Shown: piece after piece, positions 19,443-29,967 of the stretch | Position numbering within the stretch: position 1 is the stretch's first letter | Layout of the letters: the number at the start of each line of letters is the position of its first letter | The notes under the pieces: generated by a model | The model's database searches: none | What the model saw: the letters and a program-made list of their open reading frames with translations, nothing else | Told to the model about the DNA's origin: nothing | Origin: Nocardioides piscis | Lineage (GTDB): Bacteria > Actinomycetota > Actinomycetes > Propionibacteriales > Nocardioidaceae | Direction: 5' to 3' | Length of the DNA stretch: 64,000 nt | NCBI RefSeq assembly: GCF_011300215.1 | Contig: NZ_CP049866.1 | Span: 3,659,001 to 3,723,000 of the forward strand | Translations under genes and position numbers: made by a program

Positions 19443-21049
19443 ATGACCGACACCGCCCGGGCCACCGACGAGGTGACCCCGAGCAGCACAAGAAGCTGCG
19501 CATGGCGCTCGTGCTCATCTCGCTGGCGCAGCTGATGGTGGTGCTCGACTCCACCATCGCCAACATCGCCCTCCCCTTCATCGGCAACGACCTCGACATC
19601 GCCGACGCCAACCTCTCCTGGATCGTGACCGGCTATGCCCTGACCTTCGGCGGCTTCCTGCTGCTCGGCGGCCGGCTGGCCGACCTCTACGGCCGTCGTC
19701 GCGTCTTCATCATCGGCGTCCTCGTCTTCGCCCTCGCCTCGCTGATCGGTGGCGTCGCGCAGAACGAGTTCATGCTGCTCGCGGCGCGCGCCCTCCAGGG
19801 CACGGGCGCCGCCATGGCCTCCCCCGCCGCGCTGGCGCTGATCACCACCACGTTCCCGGCCGGCAAGGAGCGCAACCGCGCCTTCGCGGTCTATGCCGCC
19901 ATGGCCGGGGTCGGGGCCGCGGTCGGCCTGCTCCTCGGCGGCTGGCTGACCGGTCTCGACTACCCGCTCGGCATCGCGGGCTGGCGCTACACGTTCCTGA
20001 TCGTGGTGCCCATCGGGCTGGCGGCCGCCATCATGGCCCCGCGCTACTTCGACGAGTCGGAGCGCCACACCGGCTGGCTCGACATCCCGGGCGCGATCAC
20101 CGGCACCGGCGGCCTGCTCGCCATCGTCTACGGCCTCTCCCGGGCAGGCGACGCGAGGCACGGCTGGACCGACACCACGACGATCATCAGCCTCCTCGGG
20201 GGCGTCGCCCTGCTCGGGGTCTTCCTGCTCGTCGAGTCGCGCGTCGAGCACCCGCTCATGCCGTTCCGGATCTTCCGCAACAAGAACCGGGCCGCGGCCT
20301 TCGCGGTCATGATGATCACCCCGGCTGCGATGTTCGCGATGTTCTTCTTCCTCTCGCTGTTCATCCAGAACGTCGTGGGCTACACCCCGATGCGGACGGG
20401 TGTGGCGTTCCTGCCGTTCTCGATCGCGATGATCATCTCCGCCACGGCCGCCTCCAAGCTGATCAGCCACGTCGACCCGCGCTACCTCTCCGGGATCGGC
20501 ACCCTGCTGTCGGCGACCGCCCTCTACGGCTTCAGCCGCATCACCGTGCCGGAGGACCCGGCCTCGATCCTGGGCAGCAGCCCGGCCAACCCCCTCGGGG
20601 GAGGCGTGGACTACTGGACCCAGCTCCTGCCGTTCATCGTGCTGATGGCGTTCGGGATGGGGCTCAACTTCGTGCCGCTCACCCTCGTCGCCGTGCACCA
20701 CCTGCGGCTCGAGGATACCGGCATCGGGTCCGGGGTGCTCAACACGATGCAGCAGGTCGGCGGCGCCGTCGGCCTCGCGACACTCAGCACCGTCTCCTTG
20801 CACTTCACCCAGGACCGCGCTGCCGAGCTCGCCCCGACGCTCGCCGCCGCGGCGCCCGGGCTCGACCAGGAAGCCCTGACCGGGCTGGCGAGCCTCGGCG
20901 CGTTCACCGACGGCGCGACGATGGCCTTCTTCACCGGCGCGCTGATGATGCTGGCCGCCTCGACGATCGTGTGGCTCTTCCTCGACGTCAAGCACGAGGA
21001 GCTCGCCACCGACGGTCCCGAGGGCCCCACAGGCGCCGGCGTCCATTGA
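19443..21049 (+). CDS. MFS transporter, DHA2/EmrB-QacA type, one apparent frameshift
   Basis: A 14-helix drug/H+ antiporter (about 535 aa after repair). Motifs: LAQLMVVLDSTIANIALPFI in helix 1, the motif A loop GGRLADLYGRRRVFI, and motif C-like GVGAAVGLLLGGWL. The likely start ATG 19443 (MTDTARATDEVTP) is in another frame; the switch lies at the C run 19477-19480, and one extra C gives VTPEQHKKLRMALVLIS. If the shift is real, the internal ATG 19502 could still start a nearly complete protein. It follows a TetR repressor, indicating inducible efflux; the substrate is unknown. Confidence 0.88.
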
Positions 21050-21098
21050 TCGACGTATGCCGAGTGCAACCCATCCACCAGCCCGACCGTGACGAAGG

Positions 21099-21731
21099 AT
21101 GAGTGTGCCCTCCCCGACCCTGAGCTCCTACGGCGGACCGACGAGCCCCGACGCGCTCGTCCTGATGCTCCACGGCGGCCGGCCCCACTCGCAGGAGCCG
21201 GTCGGTGGCCGGAGCGCGTCCTGGCTGCGATCGGCCTGGATGGCCCGCTCCATCGCCGGTGACCTCGGCCGGGCAGGGGTCGGGGTGTCGCTGCTCCGCT
21301 ATCGCCAGCGTGGGTGGAACGGCGGAGCCGGGGCGACCGCGGACGCACGCTGGGCGCTGGACGAGCTGCGGGCAGCCCACGGCGGTGTGCCGGTCGTCGT
21401 CCTCGGGCACTCGATGGGTGCGCGGGTCGCCGTACACGTCGCCGACGACCCGTCGGTCGTGGGTGTCGTGGGGCTCGCGCCGTGGTGGTCGGCCCAGGAC
21501 CCGGTGCGCACGCTGGCCGGGCGCTCACTGGTCGCCGCCCACGGCCGGGCAGACCGGATCACCTCGTTCACCGAGACCGAGCGCTACGTCCGGCGCGCCC
21601 GAACCGTCGCCACCAGCGCGGAGCTGGTCGACATGGGCCGGCTGGGCCACTACCTCCTCGGCGAGGCAGGTCGGTGGAACGGCGTCGCCGTCGACTCCTC
21701 GCTGCAGGCGCTCGGCATCAGCGTCGGCTGA
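21099..21731 (+). CDS. Alpha/beta hydrolase (small, serine hydrolase fold)
   Basis: A 210-aa cytoplasmic hydrolase. Oxyanion-side motif LMLHGG (about 22-27), nucleophile elbow GHSMGARVA, acidic residue in AAHGRADRIT, and the catalytic His probably in LGHYLLG. ATG 21099 is possible, but GTG 21105 is better spaced from the site gaagga (21094-21099). No transmembrane or signal region. It lies downstream of the MFS pump (49 bp) and is convergent with the methionine-synthase gene. Substrate unknown. Confidence 0.85.
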   Translation: MSVPSPTLSSYGGPTSPDALVLMLHGGRPHSQEPVGGRSASWLRSAWMARSIAGDLGRAGVGVSLLRYRQRGWNGGAGATADARWALDELRAAHGGVPVVVLGHSMGARVAVHVADDPSVVGVVGLAPWWSAQDPVRTLAGRSLVAAHGRADRITSFTETERYVRRARTVATSAELVDMGRLGHYLLGEAGRWNGVAVDSSLQALGISVG

Positions 21732-21750
21732 GCTCCCCCGGGGCAGCCGC

Positions 21751-22743
21751 TCAGGTCAGGTTGGCGGCTGTGCTGCGGGCCAGCGTCAGGGCGGTCCGCG
21801 ACCAGTCACGCGTGGCGCCAGCGAGACCACAGGCGGGAGCGATCACGAGCCTGTTCCCCACCTCGCCGGCGTCGAGGCCGAGCATGTCGAGCCAGCGCAG
21901 CACGCGCTCGGTGAGGACCGCATCGGTCGGTATGGCGACGGGGTCGGTCGACGGCACCACCCCGAGCCCGACGACCAGCCCGTCGTCCAGCGCCTGAGCC
22001 AGGGCGTCGAGGTCGGCCGGGCCGAGCAGGTCGTGGTCGACGAGCAGCCCTCGGGCCCCGGCACCTGCGAGCATGCCCCAGGGAACGCCCGGTGCGCACG
22101 AGTGGACCCAGGGCTCCGCACCGGCTTCGCTGATGGCTCCGAGGACCGTCTCGAGGGCGGCCGAGGCCTCGGGCGGATGGACGGTGCGATGCCGGCCGAA
22201 GCCGGAGGCGGTCGGGACCGCGGCGTTCATCACCGCTGGCAGCATGGGTTCGTCCACCTGGACGACCAGGCGCTCGACGCCGGGAAGCCGGCGGCGGAGG
22301 TCGGCCACGTGCGTGCGCAGCCCCTCGGCCAGGGCCTGCGTCAGCTCGCGTCGCGCTCCGTGGTCGGAGAGCACCTTGTCACCGCGCGGCTTCTCCACCG
22401 TCGCGGCGAGCGTCCACGGTCCGGCCACCTGGGTCTTGAAGATACCGGTCCGTCCCTGCGCCTGCTCCTCCACCTGGTCGAGGTCCTGGGCCAGCAGCGA
22501 CCGGGCCCGTCGGTGGTCGACTCCCGAGGCGTCGGTCAGGCGCCAGCCGGCCGGCTGCAGGTCGATGCCCAGGCCGTCGACGACCGCCAGGGCGCGCCCG
22601 ATCATGCCGGCAGCGACCCCACGACCGGGGACCTCGGGCACGAACGGCAGGTCCGGCAGCTCCCCGAGGGCGACGCGGACGGCCTCGGCGTAGTCACGGT
22701 CGTCGTCGCCGGGCATCGATCCGATGCCGGTGGCCAGGCTCAC
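21751..22743 (-). CDS. Core methionine synthase-like protein (MetE C-terminal domain only)
   Basis: A 330-aa TIM-barrel protein corresponding to the catalytic half of cobalamin-independent methionine synthase; the N-terminal folate-binding half (MetE is about 750 aa) is absent. VVQVDEPML (160-168) matches the homocysteine site. Zinc ligands: His214 and Cys216 (VHSC) and the Cys of IAPACGL are present; the usual Glu position (IETSRS in MetE) is occupied by VDHD, so Asp may replace it. The GTG start overlaps the mnmA stop (GTGA). Sulfur-transfer genes precede it. The methyl donor is uncertain. Confidence 0.85.
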   Translation of the reverse strand: MSLATGIGSMPGDDDRDYAEAVRVALGELPDLPFVPEVPGRGVAAGMIGRALAVVDGLGIDLQPAGWRLTDASGVDHRRARSLLAQDLDQVEEQAQGRTGIFKTQVAGPWTLAATVEKPRGDKVLSDHGARRELTQALAEGLRTHVADLRRRLPGVERLVVQVDEPMLPAVMNAAVPTASGFGRHRTVHPPEASAALETVLGAISEAGAEPWVHSCAPGVPWGMLAGAGARGLLVDHDLLGPADLDALAQALDDGLVVGLGVVPSTDPVAIPTDAVLTERVLRWLDMLGLDAGEVGNRLVIAPACGLAGATRDWSRTALTLARSTAANLT

Positions 22744-23933
22744 GTGGCGACCCGCTGCAGGGTCTGGGCCAGCGCGTGGCTGCGACCGGTGCCACTGATG
22801 GTGGCCGACCCGACGACCCTGCTGCCGTCATAGATCACGGCGGCCTGTCCGGGCGCGATGCCCTCGGCCGGCTCGAGCAGCTCGATCTCGACGGAGCCGC
22901 TCCCTGATCCGTCCGAGGCCACGCCCATGGGTGCACCTTCGGATGACGCTCCGGCGGGTCGTACGGCGACGACCGCCCGGTGCTCCGCTCCGTGGGCCCG
23001 CAGCTGGACCGTCACCGCGGGACCGTCGAGGACCTCGGGCACGGTGCCGCACCAGCGGGGCCGGATGCCGGTGATCCGGTCGATCTGCAGCCCGGCGCGC
23101 GGTCCGACCGAGACCGTCCCGGAGACAGGTTCGATGTCGAGCACGAACCGCGGCTTGCCGTCGGGGGCAGGCACCCCGAGCCGCAGCCCGCGCCGCTGCC
23201 CGATGGTGAAGCCGACCGTGCCCTCGTGGTGTCCGAGCACCTCACCCGTCGCGGAGTCGACGATGTCGCCGCCGGTATTGGGGTTGCGGTCGCCCAGCTT
23301 CTCCCGCAGCCAGCCTGCGTTGTCACCGTCGGCGATGAAGCAGATGTCGTGGGAGTCGGGCTTGTCGGCGACCAGCAGGCCCCGATCGGCTGCTTCGCGG
23401 CGTACGACGTCCTTGGTGGTGTCACCCAGCGGGAAGAGCGAGTGCGCAAGCTGCTCCTGGGTCAGGACACCGAGGACGTAGGACTGGTCCTTGGCGTGGT
23501 CGAGGGCGCGGTGCATCTCGATCATCCCGTCGTCACCGGTGCGGAGCTGGGCGTAGTGCCCCGTGGCGACCGCGTCGAAGCCGAGCGCCATCCCCCGGTC
23601 CAGCACCGCCGCGAACTTGATCTTCTCGTTGCAGCGCAGGCACGGGTTGGGGGTCCTGCCGGCGGCGTACTCGGCCATGAAGTCCTCGACGACCTCCTCG
23701 TGGAAGGCGTCGGAGAGGTCCCAGACATAGAACGGGATGCCGATCACGTCGGCGGCCCGGCGTGCGTCGTTGCTGTCCTCGATCGTGCAGCAGCCGCGGG
23801 CGCCGGTGCGGTAGGACTTCGGGTTGCGCGACAGCGCGAGGTGGATGCCGGTGACGTCGTGACCGGCCGCGACCGCGCGCGCGGCAGCAACGGCCGAGTC
23901 GACCCCGCCCGACATGGCGGCCAGGACCTTCAT
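22740..23933 (-). CDS. mnmA: tRNA-specific 2-thiouridylase MnmA
   Basis: A 397-aa ATP-dependent enzyme that thiolates U34 of tRNA Lys, Glu and Gln. The PP-loop is [12 protein letters not shown] (6-17). The catalytic cysteines are in [12 protein letters not shown] (about residue 98) and in [12 protein letters not shown] (about 194). The C-terminal beta-barrel follows. ATG at 23933 shares bases with the cysteine desulfurase stop (ATGA), so sulfur donor and acceptor are co-translated. A Ser/Gly-rich insertion around residue 340 ([10 protein letters not shown]) is a lineage-specific loop. Confidence 0.97.
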   Translation of the reverse strand: MKVLAAMSGGVDSAVAAARAVAAGHDVTGIHLALSRNPKSYRTGARGCCTIEDSNDARRAADVIGIPFYVWDLSDAFHEEVVEDFMAEYAAGRTPNPCLRCNEKIKFAAVLDRGMALGFDAVATGHYAQLRTGDDGMIEMHRALDHAKDQSYVLGVLTQEQLAHSLFPLGDTTKDVVRREAADRGLLVADKPDSHDICFIADGDNAGWLREKLGDRNPNTGGDIVDSATGEVLGHHEGTVGFTIGQRRGLRLGVPAPDGKPRFVLDIEPVSGTVSVGPRAGLQIDRITGIRPRWCGTVPEVLDGPAVTVQLRAHGAEHRAVVAVRPAGASSEGAPMGVASDGSGSGSVEIELLEPAEGIAPGQAAVIYDGSRVVGSATISGTGRSHALAQTLQRVAT

Positions 23934-25123
23934 CAGCGCACGCCCGCCTTGGCCGCGCGGGCGCGCTCGACCACGGGACCGATCGCCTCGACCAACGCGT
24001 CGACGTCGGCCTCCGTGGAGGTGTGGCCGAGCGAGAAACGCAGCGAGTGACGTGCCTGGTCGGGGTCACAACCCATCGCCAGCAGGACGTGGGACGGCTG
24101 CGGCACGCCGGCGCTGCAGGCTGAACCCGTCGAACACTCGATGCCCCGGGCATCGAGCAGCATCAGCAGCGAGTCGCCCTCGCAACCGGGAAACCCCAGG
24201 TGGGCGTTGCCCGGAAGACGATCCACCGGGTGTCCGTGGAGGTGTGCATCGGGGACGACCTCGATCACTCGCCGCACCAGCTGGTCGCGCAGTGAGCCGA
24301 TCCGCTCGGCGTGCTCGGCCTGCGTCTTGACGGATGCCTCCACGGCCGCCGCCAGCCCGGCGATCGCCGGCGGGTCGAGGGTGCCGCTGCGGATGTCGCG
24401 CTCCTGCCCACCGCCGTGGACCAGCGCCGAGACCTGCAGGTCACGGCGGACGACGAGAGCACCGACCCCATAGGGACCGCCCACCTTGTGACCGGTCAGG
24501 CTCAGCGCGTCGACGCCGGACGCGGCGAAGTCGACGGGTACGGCGCCGATGGCCTGCACCGCGTCGGTGTGGACCGGGATGCCGTGCTCGGCTGCCAGGG
24601 CGACGACCTCGTCGAGCGGTTGGAGAGTGCCGACCTCGTTGTTGGCCCACATGACCGAGATCAGGGCCACCGACGCAGGGTCACGCTCGATCGCCGTCCG
24701 GAGCGCGTCGACCTGCAGCCGGGCTTGTGCGTCCACTCCGATCAGCTCCACCTCGGCGTCCTCCGCCTCGGCGAGCCAGACCAGCGGGTCGAGGACGGCG
24801 TGGTGCTCGATCGCGGACGCGAGGATGCGGACCCGGCGGGGGTCCTCGGCACGACGGGCCCAGAAGATCCCCTTGAGCGCCAGGTTGTCCGACTCGGTCC
24901 CGCCCGCCGTGAAGACGACGTCGGCGGGCCTGGCCCCCAGGGCGCGGGCGATGGTCTCGCGAGACTCCTCCACGACCCGACGGGCGCCTCGGCCCGAGGC
25001 GTGCAGCGAGTTGGCGTTGCCGACCTGCGCCAGCCGCTGGGTGAGCGCCTCGATCGCGGCGGGGAGCATCGGCGTCGTCGCGGCGTGGTCGAGGTAGACG
25101 GGCGGCCCGGGTGGCATGGTCAT
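23933..25123 (-). CDS. Cysteine desulfurase (IscS/NifS class, class V aminotransferase)
   Basis: A 396-aa PLP enzyme that mobilises sulfur from cysteine as a protein persulfide. [10 protein letters not shown] is at the N-terminus. The PLP Schiff-base Lys is in [12 protein letters not shown] (about residue 205), preceded by HTDAVQAIG. The catalytic loop Cys is in [11 protein letters not shown] (about 330). It is coupled to mnmA, so tRNA thiolation is the obvious use; Fe-S assembly cannot be excluded. It may start at the second Met (25117). Confidence 0.96.
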   Translation of the reverse strand: MTMPPGPPVYLDHAATTPMLPAAIEALTQRLAQVGNANSLHASGRGARRVVEESRETIARALGARPADVVFTAGGTESDNLALKGIFWARRAEDPRRVRILASAIEHHAVLDPLVWLAEAEDAEVELIGVDAQARLQVDALRTAIERDPASVALISVMWANNEVGTLQPLDEVVALAAEHGIPVHTDAVQAIGAVPVDFAASGVDALSLTGHKVGGPYGVGALVVRRDLQVSALVHGGGQERDIRSGTLDPPAIAGLAAAVEASVKTQAEHAERIGSLRDQLVRRVIEVVPDAHLHGHPVDRLPGNAHLGFPGCEGDSLLMLLDARGIECSTGSACSAGVPQPSHVLLAMGCDPDQARHSLRFSLGHTSTEADVDALVEAIGPVVERARAAKAGVR

Positions 25124-25215
25124 GACTGCCCAAGCCTACGCGGGGGCAGGTCCCCGTCTCCCATCGTCTCGGCCGTCTCGACACTGTGCGTCGTCCTTGC
25201 CCGTACGCTGGACCC

Positions 25216-26481
25216 ATGCGGTCGGGGGCGAGGGTGGGGATCGTCGCGTCCCTCCTCACGGCACTGTCCTGCGCCGCCTGCACGTTGGTGAGCGACCCGC
25301 CGCCTGCCCGCCCGGCCCCGCCTGAGCCCCTGAGCCCGAGCCAGTTCCGAGACGCCGCCCTCGACATCGTCGAGCGACGCGACGCGGCGCTGCGAGGAGG
25401 CGATCGCGACGACTTCCTGTCGACCGTGGACGACGATGCGCTCCAGTTCGTGGCCACCCAGGCTCGCTGGTTCGACAACCTGGCAGCGATGCCCGTCACC
25501 GACGTGCGCCTGGCGCCCGTGGGCCGGCGCGCCACCGACGCCGCGCCGGAGGACGGCGAGCTCCGCATGCCGGTCGACTTCACCATGCGCCTCGACGGCT
25601 ACGAGCAACGCAGCGTGACGCAGCGCCTGCTCTACACCTTCAGCGAGGACGAGGGCGTGGTGGCGCTCGTCAACGATCGCGATGCCGGACGCGACCGTCG
25701 TGCGGGGTGGATCCCGGATCCCTGGGACCTCGACCACGTCGTCGTGCGCGAGAGCGGCTCGATCCTGGCCTTGTTCGACGAGGACACCGCCCTCTATGCA
25801 GATGCCGTCATGCTCGACCTCGAGGCCTCGCGCGAGACGGTCCTCGCAGCCGTGCCGGACTGGTCCGGACAGCTGGTGGCCTACGACGTCTCCGACCTCA
25901 CCGGCCTGGAGAGGCGCACCCCCATGCAGGTCTTCGAGACCGGTGGCGTGGCCTACCCCGTCCCGGTGCGCCCCGGCTCCGACGAGGTCGCTGCCGTCCG
26001 CTTCATCGTCAATCCGGACGTGGCACACAACGGCCTGCAGCGCGAGTTCCTGCTTCGCCACGAGGTGGCCCACGTGGCGCTGGGCACCAAGGACGCGGCG
26101 AGTCCCACGTGGCTGGTGGAGGGTGCCGCCGAATACGTCTCCCGCACCCACTACAGCGCCGAGCAACGACGACGCATGGCGGCCTACGTCGTGGCACGCC
26201 TCGGCACGGCCGTCCCCGCCCTGGCCAACGGAGTCGACTTCTACGCCGTTCCCGAGCTCAGCTATGAGCTGGCAGCCGCCGCGTGCACCTATCTCGCCGC
26301 GACCCGCGGTCCTGAGAGCCTGTGGGACCTGATGGACGCGTTCACCGCCGAGCGCCCCCGCCTCGGGCAGGCGGGACCCCTCACGGCGGCCCAGGTCGAC
26401 GCAGTCCTCCGGCGCGAGATCGGTCTCGACAACGCCGGGCTGGCCCGGGCCGCCGCCGTGTGGGCGGTCGGGGGTTCCTGA
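25216..26481 (+). CDS. Exported HExxH metallopeptidase-like lipoprotein (gluzincin/peptidase MA-like)
   Basis: A 421-aa exported protein, possibly a lipoprotein: the signal region MRSGARVGIVASLLTALSC is followed by AAC, an imperfect lipobox. Residues about 40-160 look like an NTF2/SnoaL-like or helical domain. The C-terminal half has the zinc motif HEVAH (282-286) and VEGAAEY 20 residues later, where Glu302 or Glu306 would be the third ligand, as in gluzincins. It therefore has a plausible complete peptidase site facing the cell wall. It is divergent from the cysteine desulfurase and convergent with proB. Substrate unknown. Confidence 0.8.
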   Translation: MRSGARVGIVASLLTALSCAACTLVSDPPPARPAPPEPLSPSQFRDAALDIVERRDAALRGGDRDDFLSTVDDDALQFVATQARWFDNLAAMPVTDVRLAPVGRRATDAAPEDGELRMPVDFTMRLDGYEQRSVTQRLLYTFSEDEGVVALVNDRDAGRDRRAGWIPDPWDLDHVVVRESGSILALFDEDTALYADAVMLDLEASRETVLAAVPDWSGQLVAYDVSDLTGLERRTPMQVFETGGVAYPVPVRPGSDEVAAVRFIVNPDVAHNGLQREFLLRHEVAHVALGTKDAASPTWLVEGAAEYVSRTHYSAEQRRRMAAYVVARLGTAVPALANGVDFYAVPELSYELAAAACTYLAATRGPESLWDLMDAFTAERPRLGQAGPLTAAQVDAVLRREIGLDNAGLARAAAVWAVGGS

Positions 26482-26491
26482 GCGGGACGAC

Positions 26492-27610
26492 TCAGAGGAC
26501 GACGAGGTCGTCGCGGTGCACGACCTCGCGCTCGTATGCCGACCCCAGCTCGCGCTTCAGGTCCTGGCTCGATCGTCCGAGCAGCCCCGGCAGCTCGTCG
26601 GCATCGAAGTTCACCAGGCCCCGCGCCACCTCGACCCCTGCCGGGTCGACGAGCGAGACCGGGTCGCCGGCGTCGAAGGCGCCGGTGACGCCCGTGATCC
26701 CCGCTGCGAGGAGGGAGGCTCGGCGCTCGGCAACGGCCCTGACTGCGCCGGGATCGAGGACGAGGGAGCCCTTGGGCTCGCTGGCGTGCGCGAGCCAGAG
26801 CAGCCGGGTCGGGCGGCGCTTGCCGGTCGGCCAGAAGACCGTGCCGACCTCGTCGCCCGCGAGCGCGGCCCCGGACTGTTCGGCGGAGGTGAGGATCACG
26901 GGGATCCCGGCGCCGGTGGCGATCCGGGCTGCGTCCAGCTTGGTCGCCATCCCCCCGGTGCCCAGGCCGGCGGCGCCCGTGGACCCGATCCGGACGGCCG
27001 CCAGGTCGGCCTCCGAGCGCACCGCCGGGACCAGCCGTGTGCCGGGGCTCGACGGCGGGCCGTCATAGAGCCCGTCGACGTCGGAGAGGAGGAGGAGCAG
27101 GTCGGCGTGGACCAGGTGCGCGACGAGCGCTGCCAGCCGGTCGTTGTCGCCGAAGCGGATCTCGGAGGTGGCGACGGTGTCGTTCTCGTTGACGATCGGG
27201 AGCACGCCGAGCTCGAGCAGCTTGGCGAACGTCTGGTAGGCGTTGCGGTAGTGGGCCCGCCGGATGACGTCGTCGACAGTGAGCAGCACCTGACCGGTGA
27301 CGAGACCGTGCCGGTCGAACTCCTCCTGGTAGCGGTGGGCCAGCAGCCCCTGCCCGACGGACGCAGCAGCCTGCTGGGCGGCGAGCGAGCGCGGACGCTT
27401 GGTCAGCCCCAGCGGCGAGAGTCCGGCCGCGATCGCTCCCGAGGACACGAGCACCACCTCGGCGCCGCTTGCCCGAGTGGTGGCCAGCACGTCGACGAGG
27501 CGGCGGACGCGCTCCGGATCGATCCCGCCGGAGGCCGAGGTGAGCGACGACGAGCCGACCTTGACCACGATCCGGCGCGACCGACCCACCAGGTCGGTGC
27601 GGTCGCTCAC
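26492..27610 (-). CDS. proB: Glutamate 5-kinase
   Basis: A 372-aa first enzyme of proline synthesis (glutamate + ATP to glutamyl phosphate). Amino-acid-kinase fold: [51 protein letters not shown] and [12 protein letters not shown]. The C-terminal PUA domain (about 280-370) is present. The GTG start overlaps the obgE stop, so proB is the last gene of the rplU-rpmA-obgE-proB cluster. proA is not in the window. Confidence 0.97.
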   Translation of the reverse strand: MSDRTDLVGRSRRIVVKVGSSSLTSASGGIDPERVRRLVDVLATTRASGAEVVLVSSGAIAAGLSPLGLTKRPRSLAAQQAAASVGQGLLAHRYQEEFDRHGLVTGQVLLTVDDVIRRAHYRNAYQTFAKLLELGVLPIVNENDTVATSEIRFGDNDRLAALVAHLVHADLLLLLSDVDGLYDGPPSSPGTRLVPAVRSEADLAAVRIGSTGAAGLGTGGMATKLDAARIATGAGIPVILTSAEQSGAALAGDEVGTVFWPTGKRRPTRLLWLAHASEPKGSLVLDPGAVRAVAERRASLLAAGITGVTGAFDAGDPVSLVDPAGVEVARGLVNFDADELPGLLGRSSQDLKRELGSAYEREVVHRDDLVVL

Positions 27611-29163
27611 TCCTCGCCGTCCCGGTCGGGGTCGTCCTTCGAGCCGATCTCGTAGGACATCGGGCCGATGCCCGAGCTGTTGGTCTGCTTGGGCGCTGCC
27701 TTGCCGGACCTGTCGATGCGGCGCGCGACGTCGGCGCGGGTCTCGTTCTCCGACCGCTCCGGCATCTGCTCCTGGATGTCGCGGCGGCGGGTCGCGGAGG
27801 GCCGCTCCTCACGCAACCGCTCGTCCTCGCCACGCCGACCGAGCATCTCGGCGCCGGCCTCGACGCTGGGCTTGAAGTCGAACACGACCGCGTTGCCCTC
27901 CTGGCCGATGATCACCGCGTCGCCCTCCTGGGCGCCCAGCTTGACCAGCCGGTCCTCGATGCCGATCCGGTTGAGCCGGTCGGCCAGGAAGCCCACTGCC
28001 TCCTCGTTGCTGAAGTCGGTCTGACGCACCCAGCGCTCCGGCTTGGGACCGCGCACGCGCCACCCCTCGGGGGACTCGGTGATCTCGAACTCGCCACCGC
28101 CGTCGACGGCGGTGGGGCGCAGCACGATCCGGGTGGCCTCGACGACAGGGACCGCCGCCCGGGCCTGCGCGACGATGTCGGCCATCGCATAGGTCAGGGC
28201 TTGGAGCCCCTCACCGGAGGCAGCACTGACGGCGAAGACCCGCATCCCACGCTCGGCCAGGTCGTCGCGGACCATGTCGGCGATCTGGCTGCCGTCGGGG
28301 ACGTCGACCTTGTTCAGGGCCACCAGGCGCGGCCGGTCCTCGAGCCCGCCATACCTGCTCAGCTCGTTCTCGATCACGTCGAGGTCGTCGAGCGGGTTGC
28401 GTCCGGGCTCGATGGTGGCCGTGTCGACGACATGGACGAGCGCGGCGCACCGCTCGATGTGACGCAGGAAGTCGTGGCCGAGACCGCGCCCGTCGGCTGC
28501 ACCCTCGATCAGGCCGGGCACGTCGGCGACGGTGAAGGTGACCTCACCGGCTCGGACGACGCCCAGGTTGGGAACCAGCGTGGTGAACGGGTAGTCGGCG
28601 ATCTTGGGCCGGGCTCGCGACATCGCCGCGATCAGCGAGGACTTGCCGGCGCTCGGGAAGCCGACGAGGCCGACGTCTGCCACGACCTTGAGCTCGAGGC
28701 GGACATCGATCTCGTCGCCCGGCTCGCCGAGCAGGGCGAAACCGGGAGCCTTGCGCTTGCTGCTCGCCAGGGCAGCATTGCCCAGGCCGCCGCGCCCGCC
28801 CTGGGCGATCACCATCTCGGTGCCGGCTCCGACCATGTCACCGAGCACCTCGCCGTCGAGACGCTTGACCAGCGTGCCGTCGGGAACGGGAAGGATCAGG
28901 TCGGCACCGTGACCACCGTTGCGGTGCGCGCCGGCTCCGTGCCCCCCGTGCTCGGCCTTGCGGTGGTTGCCGTGGTGGAAGTCGATCAGCGTGGTGACGT
29001 CGGGGTCCACGCGCAGGATCACCGAGCCGCCGGGGCCGCCGTTGCCGCCGTCGGGACCGCCGAGAGGCTTGAACTTCTCCCGGTGGACCGACGCGACACC
29101 GTTGCCTCCTCGGCCGGCGCTGATGTGCAGCGTGACCTGGTCGACGAAGGTGGGTACTGCCAT
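27607..29163 (-). CDS. obgE: GTPase Obg (ribosome assembly)
   Basis: A 518-aa ribosome-associated GTPase. The Obg glycine-rich fold (1-158) begins [17 protein letters not shown]. The G domain has G1 GFPSAGKSS, switch [12 protein letters not shown]3 DVPGLIEGA and G4 NKVD. The OCT domain (about 340-425) includes FVV-type [13 protein letters not shown] and PEGWRVRG. An actinobacterial hydrophilic tail follows (430-518), rich in Arg and Glu. It is downstream of rpmA, separated by a strong hairpin followed by a T-rich stretch, suggesting partial read-through from the ribosomal operon. Confidence 0.97.
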   Translation of the reverse strand: MAVPTFVDQVTLHISAGRGGNGVASVHREKFKPLGGPDGGNGGPGGSVILRVDPDVTTLIDFHHGNHRKAEHGGHGAGAHRNGGHGADLILPVPDGTLVKRLDGEVLGDMVGAGTEMVIAQGGRGGLGNAALASSKRKAPGFALLGEPGDEIDVRLELKVVADVGLVGFPSAGKSSLIAAMSRARPKIADYPFTTLVPNLGVVRAGEVTFTVADVPGLIEGAADGRGLGHDFLRHIERCAALVHVVDTATIEPGRNPLDDLDVIENELSRYGGLEDRPRLVALNKVDVPDGSQIADMVRDDLAERGMRVFAVSAASGEGLQALTYAMADIVAQARAAVPVVEATRIVLRPTAVDGGGEFEITESPEGWRVRGPKPERWVRQTDFSNEEAVGFLADRLNRIGIEDRLVKLGAQEGDAVIIGQEGNAVVFDFKPSVEAGAEMLGRRGEDERLREERPSATRRRDIQEQMPERSENETRADVARRIDRSGKAAPKQTNSSGIGPMSYEIGSKDDPDRDGEE

Positions 29164-29174
29164 GGGAGGTCCTT

Positions 29175-29230
29175 AGGAAGAAGAAGAAATGGCACGAAGG
29201 GCGCCCCCAGAAGTCTAGGGACGCCCTTCG
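29175..29230 (-). terminator. Intrinsic terminator-like hairpin between rpmA and obgE
   Basis: On the minus strand cgaagggcg pairs with cgcccttcg (29230-29222 with 29203-29195), a perfect 9-bp stem with an 18-nt loop that can pair further. It is followed by tgccatttcttcttcttcc, a pyrimidine-rich stretch. It sits 33 bp after the rpmA stop and 32 bp before obgE, so it may attenuate rather than fully end transcription. Confidence 0.65.
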
Positions 29231-29262
29231 TCGAAGTATGTGTGCGTGACGTGAGGCTCAGG

Positions 29263-29517
29263 TCACTCGCCAGGCACGATGTTGACGACCTTGCGGCCGC
29301 GCTTGGTGCCGAACTCCACGGCACCGGCGATCAGCGCGAAGAGCGTGTCGTCGCCGCCCCGCCCGACACCCGAACCCGGGTGGAAGTGGGTGCCACGCTG
29401 ACGCACGATGATCTCGCCGGCGTTGACCGCCTGGCCACCGAAGCGCTTCACACCGAGGCGCTGGCTGTTTGAGTCGCGGCCGTTCTTGGTGGACGCGGCG
29501 CCCTTCTTGTGTGCCAT
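29263..29517 (-). CDS. rpmA: Large ribosomal subunit protein bL27
   Basis: An 84-aa bL27, whose N-terminus reaches the peptidyl-transferase centre. Starts [16 protein letters not shown], with the family core [24 protein letters not shown] and [11 protein letters not shown]. There is no cleavable Firmicutes-type N-terminal extension. It is 41 bp downstream of rplU, with a palindrome in between. Confidence 0.99.
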   Translation of the reverse strand: MAHKKGAASTKNGRDSNSQRLGVKRFGGQAVNAGEIIVRQRGTHFHPGSGVGRGGDDTLFALIAGAVEFGTKRGRKVVNIVPGE

Positions 29518-29545
29518 GAGTTCAGTCCTTCTCGCAGTGCCGGGG

Positions 29546-29563
29546 TCTGAGCGGACGCTCAGA
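29546..29563. other. 8-bp-arm palindrome spanning the rplU stop codon
   Basis: tctgagcg-ga-cgctcaga is a perfect inverted repeat that includes the rplU stop (29559-29561). In mRNA it would form a stem at the rplU/rpmA junction. It has no T tract; an mRNA-stability or coupling role is possible. Confidence 0.5.
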
Positions 29564-29870
29564 GGGAGATGTCGGTGACCTTGACCTGGGTGTACTTCTG
29601 GCGGTGACCCTGGCGCTTCTTGTAGCCGGTCTTGTTCTTGTACTTCTGGATGATGATCTTGGGGCCCTTGGTCGCCCCCAGGATCTCCACGGTCACGGCG
29701 GCCTTGTCGAGACCGGTCGCGGTGACCTTCTCGCCGTCGACGACCATGAGCACGGGGAGAGACAGGGTGCTGCCGACCGTGTTGGCCTTCAGGTCCATCT
29801 TGTCGATCTCGATGACGTCGCCAACAGCAACCTTCTGCTGCTTGCTGCCACTGCGCACGACTGCGTACAC
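29559..29870 (-). CDS. rplU: Large ribosomal subunit protein bL21
   Basis: A 103-aa bL21, a 23S rRNA-binding protein. [21 protein letters not shown] at the N-terminus and [14 protein letters not shown] at the C-terminus are diagnostic, with [14 protein letters not shown] before it. The start is GTG at 29870; a gaggag ribosome-binding site lies 13 bp upstream. A strong promoter candidate precedes it, about 100 bp upstream. Confidence 0.99.
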   Translation of the reverse strand: MYAVVRSGSKQQKVAVGDVIEIDKMDLKANTVGSTLSLPVLMVVDGEKVTATGLDKAAVTVEILGATKGPKIIIQKYKNKTGYKKRQGHRQKYTQVKVTDISL

Positions 29871-29967
29871 GGCGGACTCACTCTCCTCAGGTCCAAGCGG
29901 TTGCCACTGGCTGGCACGGTGAAATCAGGTAAAAAGACTGGTGGTACGCCGAGGCGCACAAGGAGCG

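Noticed and set aside
19151..21046. Long minus-strand open frame opposite the MFS gene
   Set aside because: Charged, motif-free translation; the plus strand has clear 14-helix transporter sequence.
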